DNA of 64,000 nucleotides, from positions 372,001 through 436,000 of the forward strand of contig NZ_JAAOIZ010000001.1 of assembly GCF_013184525.1 (NCBI RefSeq), given 5' to 3'. Below, one piece after another: positions 43,594-52,120 of the stretch. Numbering within the stretch: the stretch's first letter is position 1; each line of letters begins with the position of its first letter. The notes under the pieces are model-generated. The model saw nothing but the letters and a program-made list of their open reading frames with translations. It did no database searches and was not told the origin of the DNA. The DNA comes from Chryseobacterium sp. LAM-KRS1 (GTDB lineage: Bacteria > Bacteroidota > Bacteroidia > Flavobacteriales > Weeksellaceae). The position numbers were made by a program, and so were the translations under genes.

Positions 43594-46074
43594 ATGAATA
43601 AAACCATACTTATTACCTTTTTTCTTATTCACAATTTTCTTAGTGCACAATTTTCCGAGCGCAGTTTATCATCCGAAAAATGGCAGTTTAAAAACTCAAA
43701 AGAAACTCAGTGGCTTTCTGCAAAAGTACCGGGAACCGTGCATCAGGATTTGATGGATAATAAATTGATCCCCGATCCATTTAAAGATGAAAATGAGAAA
43801 AAAGTCCAATGGGTAGAAAATGAAAACTGGGATTATCAGACCCATTTTAAAATTTCATCACACGAGCTGAAAAACCAAAATATAGATCTTGTATTTGAAG
43901 GCCTGGATACCTTTTCTGAAATTTACCTTAATGGAAAACTTCTTCAGAAGACGGATAACATGTTTAGAAAATGGAGTATTCCTGTTAAAAATTATCTGAA
44001 ACCGGGCGACAATATTCTAAAGATTTCATTCAGGTCTGCTGTAGAAGAAGGTAAAAAGCTGGCTCAAAAAGTTCCTTTCACGATGCCTGAAAGCCCTAGA
44101 AGCTTTGTTAGAAAGGCACAGTATCAGTTTGGTTGGGACTGGGGTCCGAGATTGGTTACGGCAGGAATATGGAAAGAGGTAAAACTGGACTTCTGGAATG
44201 ATGCTAAGATTAAAAGCATAAAGGATTTACAAAATGTATCGGGGGAACCTAAAGGTAATTTTAGCTTTGAAGTTGATATCGAAGTACAGACACCAGGTAA
44301 TTATGCCTTAAAAATCAATAATTCCCAAAAGACCTTTTCTCTTGGAAAAGGTGAAAATAAAATAAGATTTCCCTATCAAATCGATGGATTGAAAATCTGG
44401 CAGCCAAATGGTTGGGGAGATGCCAATCTTTATGATTTTAAAATTAATCTTTTAAAAGGAGAAAAAGAGATTCATGCAAAAAGCCTGAGAACGGGATTCA
44501 GAACTATAGAACTGGTTCAGGAAAAGGATGAAAAAGGGAAGTCTTTCTATTTTAAGGTCAATAATCAACCGTTATACATTAAAGGCACAAACTGGATTCC
44601 GGCAGATAGCTTTTCACCAAGGATTACGAAAGAAAAATATCAGAAACTGATAAAAGATTGCAAAGAAGCAAATATCAACATGATCCGCGTTTGGGGTGGT
44701 GGGATTTATGAAGATGATGAGTTTTATAAGGCATGTGATGAGAATGGAATTCTCGTGTGGCAGGATTTTATGTTTGCGGGAAGTTTTTATCCCTCTGATG
44801 CGGATTTTCTGAACAATGTAAAAGAGGAGGTAAAAGATCAGGTCACCCGTTTGCAGAATCATCCTTCCATAGCTTTATGGTGTGGAAACAATGAAGTAGA
44901 CGAAGCTATTGTCAACTGGGGATACCAGAAACAATTTAAATATTCGAAAGAAGATTCTTTGCAGGTTTGGAAAGATTACAGAAAGGTCTTTCATGAATTA
45001 ATTCCCAACACATTAAAAGAAAAGCTGGCCTCTGATAAGAATATATATTGGCCAAGCTCGCCATCGATCGGCTGGGGCCATAAGGAAAGCCTTACAGAAG
45101 GTGACTCTCATTACTGGGGCGTGTGGTGGGGTGAACAGCCCTTTGAAGTGTATAATGAAAAAGTAGGGCGTTTCATGTCTGAATATGGATTTCAGGGAAT
45201 GCCAAGTCTTGAGACCACGAAAACTATGTTTTCCGGAACTCCTCAACTCGATCTGAATAATGGTACTATAAAAGCACATGAAAAGCATGCAAGAGGTTGG
45301 GAAATCATCAATACATATATAGAACGGGATTATCCTGTACCTGCTGATTTTATAAAATACAATTACATCTCACAACTGCTGCAGGCACGTGGAATGCAAA
45401 TCGCTATTGAAGCACATCGAAGAGCAAAACCTTATAATATGGGAACGTTATATTGGCAGCTTAACGATTGTTGGCCTGTGGTTTCGTGGTCTTCTATCGA
45501 TTATTCCGGAAATTGGAAAGCTTTGCACTACCAGGTCAAAAGGAGTTTTGAGCAGCAGGTTATTCTGGCAGAAGAAAAGGACAATAAACTGAATTTATTT
45601 GCTGTTAACGATCTTATACAGGACTTGAACGGTGTAAGTGCAACCATAGAAGTAACCACATTTAAAGGGGAGATTATTAACAGGATTTATTCCGGGAACA
45701 GGAATTTAAAGGATATTATATCCTTTGATCCAATAGAAATTGAAAAGATACTTGGCCGGTTTTCCAGGAACGAAGTATTTCTAAATGTGGCTTTAAATGA
45801 TAAAAGTAACAAAGAAATAGCACAAAATACTTATTTCCTTGTAAAGCCTAAAGATCTGAAGCTCTCAAAACCTGCGGTACATATCAAAAAAATATCTTCT
45901 TCAGAGATCGAAATATCTACGGATGTTTTAACTAAAAATATTTATCTGATGGGAGATACTCATTTCAGTGATAACTTCTTTGATTTGCTTCCCAAAAAAC
46001 CAAGACGTATTAAACTTTCAAAGCCATTGGATAAAATAGAAGTGATGAGTTTATGGGACGTCATTAATCCCTGA
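43594..46074 (+). CDS. GH2 beta-mannosidase
   Basis: The 826-residue protein has a signal peptide (about 1-19), an N-terminal sugar-binding domain (about 25-190), an Ig-like domain, and a GH2 catalytic barrel with MIRVWGGGIYEDD, the acid/base glutamate in CGNNEVDEA (Glu434) and the nucleophile in MSEYGFQG (Glu530). QFGWDWGPR and WQLNDCWPVVSW are typical of beta-mannosidases. These remove the beta-1,4-linked mannose next to chitobiose in N-glycan cores, and also act on mannans. There is no T9SS domain, so it probably works in the periplasm. Confidence 0.93.
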   Translation: MNKTILITFFLIHNFLSAQFSERSLSSEKWQFKNSKETQWLSAKVPGTVHQDLMDNKLIPDPFKDENEKKVQWVENENWDYQTHFKISSHELKNQNIDLVFEGLDTFSEIYLNGKLLQKTDNMFRKWSIPVKNYLKPGDNILKISFRSAVEEGKKLAQKVPFTMPESPRSFVRKAQYQFGWDWGPRLVTAGIWKEVKLDFWNDAKIKSIKDLQNVSGEPKGNFSFEVDIEVQTPGNYALKINNSQKTFSLGKGENKIRFPYQIDGLKIWQPNGWGDANLYDFKINLLKGEKEIHAKSLRTGFRTIELVQEKDEKGKSFYFKVNNQPLYIKGTNWIPADSFSPRITKEKYQKLIKDCKEANINMIRVWGGGIYEDDEFYKACDENGILVWQDFMFAGSFYPSDADFLNNVKEEVKDQVTRLQNHPSIALWCGNNEVDEAIVNWGYQKQFKYSKEDSLQVWKDYRKVFHELIPNTLKEKLASDKNIYWPSSPSIGWGHKESLTEGDSHYWGVWWGEQPFEVYNEKVGRFMSEYGFQGMPSLETTKTMFSGTPQLDLNNGTIKAHEKHARGWEIINTYIERDYPVPADFIKYNYISQLLQARGMQIAIEAHRRAKPYNMGTLYWQLNDCWPVVSWSSIDYSGNWKALHYQVKRSFEQQVILAEEKDNKLNLFAVNDLIQDLNGVSATIEVTTFKGEIINRIYSGNRNLKDIISFDPIEIEKILGRFSRNEVFLNVALNDKSNKEIAQNTYFLVKPKDLKLSKPAVHIKKISSSEIEISTDVLTKNIYLMGDTHFSDNFFDLLPKKPRRIKLSKPLDKIEVMSLWDVINP

Positions 46075-46164
46075 TTATAGTAAAATCCAGAGAAAAAGAT
46101 AGTCCATGCATAGTTTTCGGTTAAAAATCGATTCAATTTCTATGTCCGGCTGAAAAATCAATCT

Positions 46165-46172
46165 TACATTTG
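46165..46172 (+). promoter_or_regulatory. AEC transporter promoter -7 element
   Basis: TACATTTG followed by C fits TAnnTTTG, 21 nt before the ATG. Confidence 0.6.
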
Positions 46173-46192
46173 CAACATATTTAGACACAATT

Positions 46193-47104
46193 ATGGTGAA
46201 TTTTGTTTTGATAGCGGTATGTATTTTGGCTGGAATGGTATTCAGATCAACCAAGTCAATTCATCCGGATGCCCATAAAGGAATCAATACCTGGATTCTT
46301 TACCTGGCCCTGCCTGCCGTTTCATTTAAATATTTACCTAAAGTTCACTGGACACTGGAAATGCTTTTTCCTATTGTGGCGACATTCCTTATTGCGGTAT
46401 TCAGTTTTGTGTTTATGTCGGTTTATAGCAAGAAAAAAGGTTATTCAAGGCGTTCACAAAGTACAATGGAGCTTATTAGCGGATACAGCAATACTTCCTT
46501 TATCGGTTTTCCATTAATAAGTGCTTTTTATGGAGAAAGCCTTTTGAGCATTGCTATTATTTGTGATCAGACTATGTTTTTCAGTCTTTCTACCTTGGGA
46601 ATTATTGCCGCAGTAAAAGGAGGTAGTAGGTCGGGGAAAGTAAGTGCGGTATTCATTTTGAAAAGATTGATTACATTTCCTCCGTTAATTGGATGTATCA
46701 GTGCGCTGATCCTCTCCCAGTTTATTGATTTTACAGCTGCTGAGCCCTTCTTTGATAAATTAGCTGCGACAGTAAGTCCATTAGCTTTGTTTTCCGTGGG
46801 GTTACAGTTAAAATTTAATGGCTGGAAAAAACTCATTCCCCAAATGTCTGTATCTATGCTGTATAAGCTGATTCTGGCACCGGCGATTGTTTTGGGATTG
46901 GCTTTTCTTTCAGGCATTAAGGGAGATATTGCCAAAATTACCATCTTCGAAGCTGCAATGCCTACTCTTGTAACTTCAAGTATTATTGCCGAACAGTTCA
47001 GGCTGAATACCAAACTCACTAATTTAACCATCGGATTCAGTATTATCGTCGGATTCTTAACAACCGCTATCTGGTATAGAATAATTGAAATATTTTTTAA
47101 TTAA
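46193..47104 (+). CDS. AEC family transporter
   Basis: The 303-residue membrane protein has eight to ten helices and the auxin efflux carrier pattern: a glycine-rich N-terminal helix (VCILAGMVFRSTK), a discontinuous helix with SGYSNTSFIGFPLISAF, and near the end PTLVTSSIIAEQFRLN. Bacterial members export or import dicarboxylates such as malate; the substrate is not evident here. Its stop overlaps the stop of the convergent TauE gene, and no terminator lies between them. Confidence 0.9.
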   Translation: MVNFVLIAVCILAGMVFRSTKSIHPDAHKGINTWILYLALPAVSFKYLPKVHWTLEMLFPIVATFLIAVFSFVFMSVYSKKKGYSRRSQSTMELISGYSNTSFIGFPLISAFYGESLLSIAIICDQTMFFSLSTLGIIAAVKGGSRSGKVSAVFILKRLITFPPLIGCISALILSQFIDFTAAEPFFDKLAATVSPLALFSVGLQLKFNGWKKLIPQMSVSMLYKLILAPAIVLGLAFLSGIKGDIAKITIFEAAMPTLVTSSIIAEQFRLNTKLTNLTIGFSIIVGFLTTAIWYRIIEIFFN

Positions 47105-47850
47105 AAATAAGTTTTGACGAAAAAAACCGCAGTAATAAAGAAATTGAAGATAACTATTCCTGTACGCAGTTTTACAGGATCCAGCTTTTTTGTAAAATGA
47201 GCTCCAAAATAACCTCCTGAAATTGTGGCAACCATCATGGTGCAGGTTTCCGGCCAGTAAACCTTCCCTGCAAAAATAAAAAGTACAACAGCTACCGCAT
47301 TGGCAATTCCTGTAAACAGGGTTTTATTGGCATTGATTACTTTAATATCCGATAAACCGAATAACGCCCAAACGGCCATCATCATTATTCCTACGGCTCC
47401 ACCAAAGTAACCGCCATATATTCCTAAAAGAAACTGAGCACCCAGTACTAATCCCGCTCCGATATGCATTTTCTTTCTCAACCAGTTACCGGCCTGCCTC
47501 CCAAATGCAAAAGCCATGGAACCTAACAAAAGCAACCATGGAACGACAAGATTGAATCCACTGGATGGTGTATATAGCAATAACAGACCTCCGGCACAAC
47601 CTCCCAGCAGAGTCAGTATAATCATCGCTACTATTGAAATAGCAGGGAAAGGTTTAATATATTCTCTGAATTTCCATGCACTGGCTAAGCTTCCCGGAAA
47701 CAGGGCAACGGTACTTGAAGCATTGGCCTGAATCGGGGGAACACCGGCATATACAAGTGCGGGAAATGTAATAAATGATCCACCGCCAGCTGCTGCATTA
47801 ATCGCTCCGGCCAGGAGTCCAATAAAAAAAAGCAGGATACAATTTTCCAT
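47101..47850 (-). CDS. Sulfite exporter TauE/SafE family protein
   Basis: The 249-residue protein has seven or eight membrane helices and the TauE/SafE pattern: an N-terminal GLLAGAINAAAGGGSFITFP segment and GIYGGYFGGAVGIMMM in the middle, the two halves being related. Members export sulfite, sulfoacetate or other small anions, but specificity is unknown here. Its promoter (47867-47894) is clear. The last bases are shared with the convergent AEC gene. Confidence 0.92.
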   Translation of the reverse strand: MENCILLFFIGLLAGAINAAAGGGSFITFPALVYAGVPPIQANASSTVALFPGSLASAWKFREYIKPFPAISIVAMIILTLLGGCAGGLLLLYTPSSGFNLVVPWLLLLGSMAFAFGRQAGNWLRKKMHIGAGLVLGAQFLLGIYGGYFGGAVGIMMMAVWALFGLSDIKVINANKTLFTGIANAVAVVLFIFAGKVYWPETCTMMVATISGGYFGAHFTKKLDPVKLRTGIVIFNFFITAVFFVKTYF

Positions 47851-47866
47851 GAATCAAATTGAATAA

Positions 47867-47894
47867 CAAATATAGGTTACAAAATGGCGAACAA
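47867..47894 (-). promoter_or_regulatory. TauE-like gene promoter
   Basis: On the minus strand TTG (47892-47894), a 17-nt spacer and TATATTTG (47867-47874) match the consensus, 17 nt before the ATG at 47850. Confidence 0.7.
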
Positions 47895-47953
47895 CTCATA
47901 AAAAATTGCAGTTCTGTGAAGAATGATTTAATTTTACACTTTAATCATTTCTC

Positions 47954-50401
47954 TTGCGATACGCCCAAATTGTTTTACCATTAAATTTAAAAGGTTCTTT
48001 TACTTACAAAGTGCCTGAAGAGCTAATGCCGTTACTACAAACCGGAATGAGGGTTTTAGTTCCGTTTCGTGGAAAAAAAATCTACACAGGAATTGTTTTT
48101 GAAATTCATGATACAGAACCGGAAGGGTTTATTCCAAGGGAAATCATTAGCATTCTGGACGAATCTCCTATTTTGCCTCAGGAGCAGATCGGTTTCTGGA
48201 ACTGGCTTTCTGCCTATTACCTTTGTAATTTGGGTGAAATCTATCGTTTTGCATTTCCTTCCTCATTAAAGCTTGAAAGTGAAACATATCTGAAATTAAA
48301 GCCGAACGTAACAGTTGATTTTGAAAATCTGGATGTTAATGAAATGTATCTCATTCAGGCACTTGAAGTCCGGCAACTTATCAATCTTACAGATCTTGAA
48401 GCTTTTATTCCTAAAAAAGATATTATAAAAACAATCAATTCGTTGATTGATCTGCAATACATTGAAATCGATGAAAAGATTGGCGAAAAATACAAAGCGA
48501 AAGAAGTTGCTTACGTCAGGATCAACGAAGAACTTTTAAACAATGAAAGTCTTACTGTAATTCTCGGAAAACTGAACAAAGCACCTAAGCAAAAGGATCT
48601 TTTTCTTCTCATTTTATCGCATCAGACTGAGAATCCGGATACTTTTATTAAAAAGTCAGATCTTTTTGAAGATGGAGTGTTTGGGCATTCCCATTTAAAG
48701 CCTCTGGTAGATAAAAACTTCATCGAAGAATATTATCTGCAAAAAGACAGGCTGGAAAGTTATGATGGGGAAATAGAAGATATAGAAGCGCTTTCCGAGG
48801 CTCAGAAAGAAGCAAAAGAGGCAGTTGATGAAGCTTTTGAAGAAAGAAGAAATGTACTGCTTCATGGGGTGACTTCATCGGGAAAAACCCATATTTATTT
48901 AGAGAAGATAGAGGAGTGTGTTCAGCAGGGCAAAAATGTTTTGTTTTTGCTTCCTGAAATTTCTCTTACCAAACAAATTACGCAGAGGCTTGAAAAAAAA
49001 TACGGTCGGAAATTGGGCTTCTATCACCAGAAGCTAACGGATTTTGAAAAAGTAGAGGTCTGGAGAAGAATCAAAAATAATGATATCCAAATCCTTATAG
49101 GAACAAGAAATGCACTGTTTCTGCCCTACCAGAATCTTGGGTTGGTCATTGTAGATGAAGAGCATGATTCTGCTTATAAAGCCCGGGAGGTTTCCCCTTA
49201 TTTTAATGCAAAAGATTCTGCCTTGGTATTTGGTAATTTTTATGATGCCCGTGTGATCTTAGGTTCTGCCACTCCTTCCGTGGAAAGCTATTATCTAGCC
49301 CGTAAGGAGAAAATGAAATATGTTTTCCTTAATGAAAGATTCGGAAATGTTCAGTTGCCGGAATTTGAACTTATAAATTTTAAAGAAGCTCAGGATTCTA
49401 AAAAAGTTTCAGGAAATTTCTCGTTACAACTGATCGATGAAATAAAAAAAGTACTGGAAGAGCGGAATCAGGCTATTATACTTCATAACCGCCGTGGTTA
49501 TGCCAATGTTCTGGAATGTGAATCCTGTGGATATGTTAATTATTGTTCCAATTGTGATGTGGTAATGACATATCATAAGGCTGCGAATGAAATGAAATGC
49601 CATTATTGCGGACAACGGGCTTCCAGGCCTAAAGTATGTCCGAAATGCCATTCAGAGAATCTGAATGAAAGAGGAGTTGGTGTTGAACAGATCCATGAAG
49701 AAGTTTCCAAATTATTTCCTGAAAACGAGGTAGATCGTATGGATGTCGATTCCATGCGGAAAAAATTTGCCTATGAAAAACTTTATGAAAAGATTGAAGA
49801 CAGGGAAACTGATATTGTAGTGGGCACACAGATGATTTCAAAAGGATTGGATTTCGATCATATTGAACTGGTCGCTATTCCTAAAGCGGATTCTTTATTA
49901 TATGTACAGGACTTCAGAGCTGAAGAAAGGGCCTTCCAGCTGATTACCCAGGTTGCGGGAAGGGCAGGACGGGTGTCTGGAAAAGGAAAAATCTATATTC
50001 AAACATTTAATCCTGAGCATTCAGTCTTTCAGCTGATCAAAATGAATAAGGTTTCCAAGATATACTACTATTTTTTAAAAGAGCGCCAGAAATTCCATTA
50101 TCCGCCTTTCACAAAGCTTATTATGATTGAGCTGAAACACAGGAGAGAAGATAAAGTAAACAGGGCTTCCCAGTTTCTGGGTTCTGTTCTAAGAAAATAC
50201 CTTCCGGAAGAATGTGTTTTAGGTCCGGAAAGGTCTCAGATTGCAAGGATTAATAATCTGTATCAGTTCCAGATATTACTCAAACTTCCCCGTGGAAAAA
50301 ACTATGAAAAATACAAAGAGCAGGTTTTGCTAAGTTTAAAAGATTTTGATGAAATAACTGCTTATCAGAGCATCAAAAAAGACGTTTTCGTGGATTTTTA
50401 A
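47954..50401 (+). CDS. priA: Primosomal protein N' (replication restart helicase PriA)
   Basis: PriA reloads the replisome at stalled or recombined forks. The 815-residue protein has the N-terminal DNA-binding domain (about 1-105; start RYAQIVLPLNLKGSFTY), a winged-helix region, and a helicase core with Walker A HGVTSSGKTH and the DEEH box VIVDEEHDSAY. A zinc-binding insert (about 520-565) carries the cysteine pairs CESC, CSNC, CHYC and CPKC. The start is the TTG at 47954, as conservation begins directly after it and no ATG is available upstream in frame. Confidence 0.95.
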   Translation: MRYAQIVLPLNLKGSFTYKVPEELMPLLQTGMRVLVPFRGKKIYTGIVFEIHDTEPEGFIPREIISILDESPILPQEQIGFWNWLSAYYLCNLGEIYRFAFPSSLKLESETYLKLKPNVTVDFENLDVNEMYLIQALEVRQLINLTDLEAFIPKKDIIKTINSLIDLQYIEIDEKIGEKYKAKEVAYVRINEELLNNESLTVILGKLNKAPKQKDLFLLILSHQTENPDTFIKKSDLFEDGVFGHSHLKPLVDKNFIEEYYLQKDRLESYDGEIEDIEALSEAQKEAKEAVDEAFEERRNVLLHGVTSSGKTHIYLEKIEECVQQGKNVLFLLPEISLTKQITQRLEKKYGRKLGFYHQKLTDFEKVEVWRRIKNNDIQILIGTRNALFLPYQNLGLVIVDEEHDSAYKAREVSPYFNAKDSALVFGNFYDARVILGSATPSVESYYLARKEKMKYVFLNERFGNVQLPEFELINFKEAQDSKKVSGNFSLQLIDEIKKVLEERNQAIILHNRRGYANVLECESCGYVNYCSNCDVVMTYHKAANEMKCHYCGQRASRPKVCPKCHSENLNERGVGVEQIHEEVSKLFPENEVDRMDVDSMRKKFAYEKLYEKIEDRETDIVVGTQMISKGLDFDHIELVAIPKADSLLYVQDFRAEERAFQLITQVAGRAGRVSGKGKIYIQTFNPEHSVFQLIKMNKVSKIYYYFLKERQKFHYPPFTKLIMIELKHRREDKVNRASQFLGSVLRKYLPEECVLGPERSQIARINNLYQFQILLKLPRGKNYEKYKEQVLLSLKDFDEITAYQSIKKDVFVDF

Positions 50402-50466
50402 CAATTTTTAACAAATTTTATAGCCTTTTATCAGACTATAATGGTCTGATTTCTAACAATATTTTC

Positions 50467-50474
50467 TACTTTTG
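50467..50474 (+). promoter_or_regulatory. Candidate dacB promoter -7 element
   Basis: TACTTTTG fits TAnnTTTG and lies 90 nt before the dacB ATG, downstream of a small hairpin after priA. Confidence 0.5.
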
Positions 50475-50563
50475 GTCGTTGATTAATTGTTTGGTGCCTT
50501 TATTGGATGATTATTATGAATCGTTTTTTATGGTTTCCAGACATAGAAACAAAACTAAGATAG

Positions 50564-52036
50564 ATGGTAAATTTCAGAAAATATATTTCAAGCGTAGCGG
50601 TACTGGCTTCTGGGTTTTTCCTTGCTCAATCTACCGTTTCTACCGTTCTTTACTCTCAGGCTTATGACAATCAGAAAACGAATTTAAACTTACCTTCTCC
50701 TATAACTTCTGTTGTGGAGAAAACAATTCTGTCGGCTAAAGAACTCGTAGATATTAATGTAAACACTCTGGTTTCCGATCCTGTGCTGAAAAATGCATCG
50801 TGGGGATTTGTAGTGTACGACCCGAAAACGAAGAAAGTAATTTCTTCATACAATGAAAACACTCCTTTGGTTCCTGCTTCTACAACAAAACTTTTGACCA
50901 CAGAAACAGCTTTGAATCTGTTGGGAGAGAACTATCGTTGGATGACTCAGCTGGAATACTCAGGAAGTATAGATGAAAACGGGGTTTTAAATGGTAATCT
51001 TTATGTCGTAGGAAGCGGGGATCCATCGCTTGGAACAAACAAAGGCGGAGCGTTATCCTATAGAGAGATTGTTTCAGACTTTCTTAGTGGAATCTCTCAC
51101 GAAGGAATCAAAAGGGTAAATGGTGATATTATCATCCAGACAGCACTTTTCAAAGGTAATATTTCAAGACTTCCGGAAAATGTTGTTTGGTTGGAAAATA
51201 ACAACTATTATTTACCGGTTGGAACCACCCGTGAGATTAATCCGGCTAATGAAAAACTGATTGTAAAGAAATCAGGTAATTTCTCTACTGAGAAAAAGTA
51301 TTTTTATGTATCTCCTTATGCCAATCAGATGGTATATGCGGATAAATATGAAGGAGATGGTGTTCTTACCACTAAGCTACCTGATGCCCCGGCATATCTT
51401 GCCAATACTTTAAGGGCGACCATGGTGAAAAGTGGAATTGCAGTTAGTGGAAAAGTTACTCCGAAAATGACAGATCCTATGCCGGAGAGCAGAAAGCTGA
51501 TTTCAGCATACAAATCTCCAACTTTGAGTGATATTATTTATTACACCAACCAGCATAGTGATAATTCTTTAGCAGAAGCACTATTAAAAACAGTAGGATT
51601 CCAGAAACTGGGAGATCAGACTTCAGAATCGGGAAGAATTGTTGTAACAACCCATTTGAAAGAAAATGCCTTTGATGTTAATGGTTTAAACTATATGGAC
51701 GGAAGTGGGCTTTCAAGAAGCAATACCGTCACTCCTATTTCACAGGCGAAGTTTTTAACTTCATTAATGGATGAAAAGTATTATAAAGCTTACCTGACTT
51801 CACTTCCTGTAGGAGGACAATCGGGAACATTAAAGAGAATGTTTATCGGAACAGGAAACGGACAGATATTTGCTAAGACAGGAACTTTAAATAAAGTAAA
51901 AACTCTGGCAGGGTATATGAAAACCAATTCCGGGAAGACCCTTGTGTTCTCACTGATGGTTAACAACTATGCAGGATCCGTAGATATGGTGAAGAAAAGA
52001 ATGGAAAGGCTGCTGGAACCGGCATTAGACCTTTAA
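50564..52036 (+). CDS. dacB: D-alanyl-D-alanine carboxypeptidase/endopeptidase (PBP4 type)
   Basis: PBP4 enzymes (peptidase family S13) trim or cut cross-links in peptidoglycan. The 490-residue protein has a signal sequence (about 1-23) and all three penicillin-binding motifs: STTK (Ser106, Lys109), SDN (Ser332 to Asn334) and KTG (Lys438). The GDPSLGTNKGG and GGQSGTLKRMF segments are typical. It should act in the periplasm. A terminator and the promoter of the next gene follow without a gap. Confidence 0.94.
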   Translation: MVNFRKYISSVAVLASGFFLAQSTVSTVLYSQAYDNQKTNLNLPSPITSVVEKTILSAKELVDINVNTLVSDPVLKNASWGFVVYDPKTKKVISSYNENTPLVPASTTKLLTTETALNLLGENYRWMTQLEYSGSIDENGVLNGNLYVVGSGDPSLGTNKGGALSYREIVSDFLSGISHEGIKRVNGDIIIQTALFKGNISRLPENVVWLENNNYYLPVGTTREINPANEKLIVKKSGNFSTEKKYFYVSPYANQMVYADKYEGDGVLTTKLPDAPAYLANTLRATMVKSGIAVSGKVTPKMTDPMPESRKLISAYKSPTLSDIIYYTNQHSDNSLAEALLKTVGFQKLGDQTSESGRIVVTTHLKENAFDVNGLNYMDGSGLSRSNTVTPISQAKFLTSLMDEKYYKAYLTSLPVGGQSGTLKRMFIGTGNGQIFAKTGTLNKVKTLAGYMKTNSGKTLVFSLMVNNYAGSVDMVKKRMERLLEPALDL

Positions 52037-52059
52037 AAATATTTATTTAATATCATAAG

Positions 52060-52090
52060 AACCTTTTAATCAATGATTAGAAGGTTTTTT
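52060..52090 (+). terminator. dacB terminator
   Basis: AACCTTTTAATCA and TGATTAGAAGGTT form a nearly perfect hairpin with one wobble pair, followed by a T run that ends directly before the next promoter element. Confidence 0.85.
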
Positions 52091-52091
52091 T

Positions 52092-52099
52092 TATCTTTG
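52092..52099 (+). promoter_or_regulatory. M1 aminopeptidase promoter -7 element
   Basis: TATCTTTG fits TAnnTTTG and abuts the dacB terminator T run. It rules out the in-frame ATG at 52073 as the protein start. Confidence 0.6.
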
Positions 52100-52120
52100 G
52101 TCATTATTATAAAAATAAAA

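Noticed and set aside
46567..47031. 154-codon frame antisense to the AEC transporter
   Set aside because: Hydrophobic pattern is only the reverse of the transporter helices.
50431..50450. Small hairpin after priA as a terminator
   Set aside because: The stem is short, AT-rich and lacks a T run, so termination there is not well supported.
50479..50667. 62-codon frame before and overlapping dacB
   Set aside because: It overlaps the dacB signal peptide in another frame and covers the promoter.
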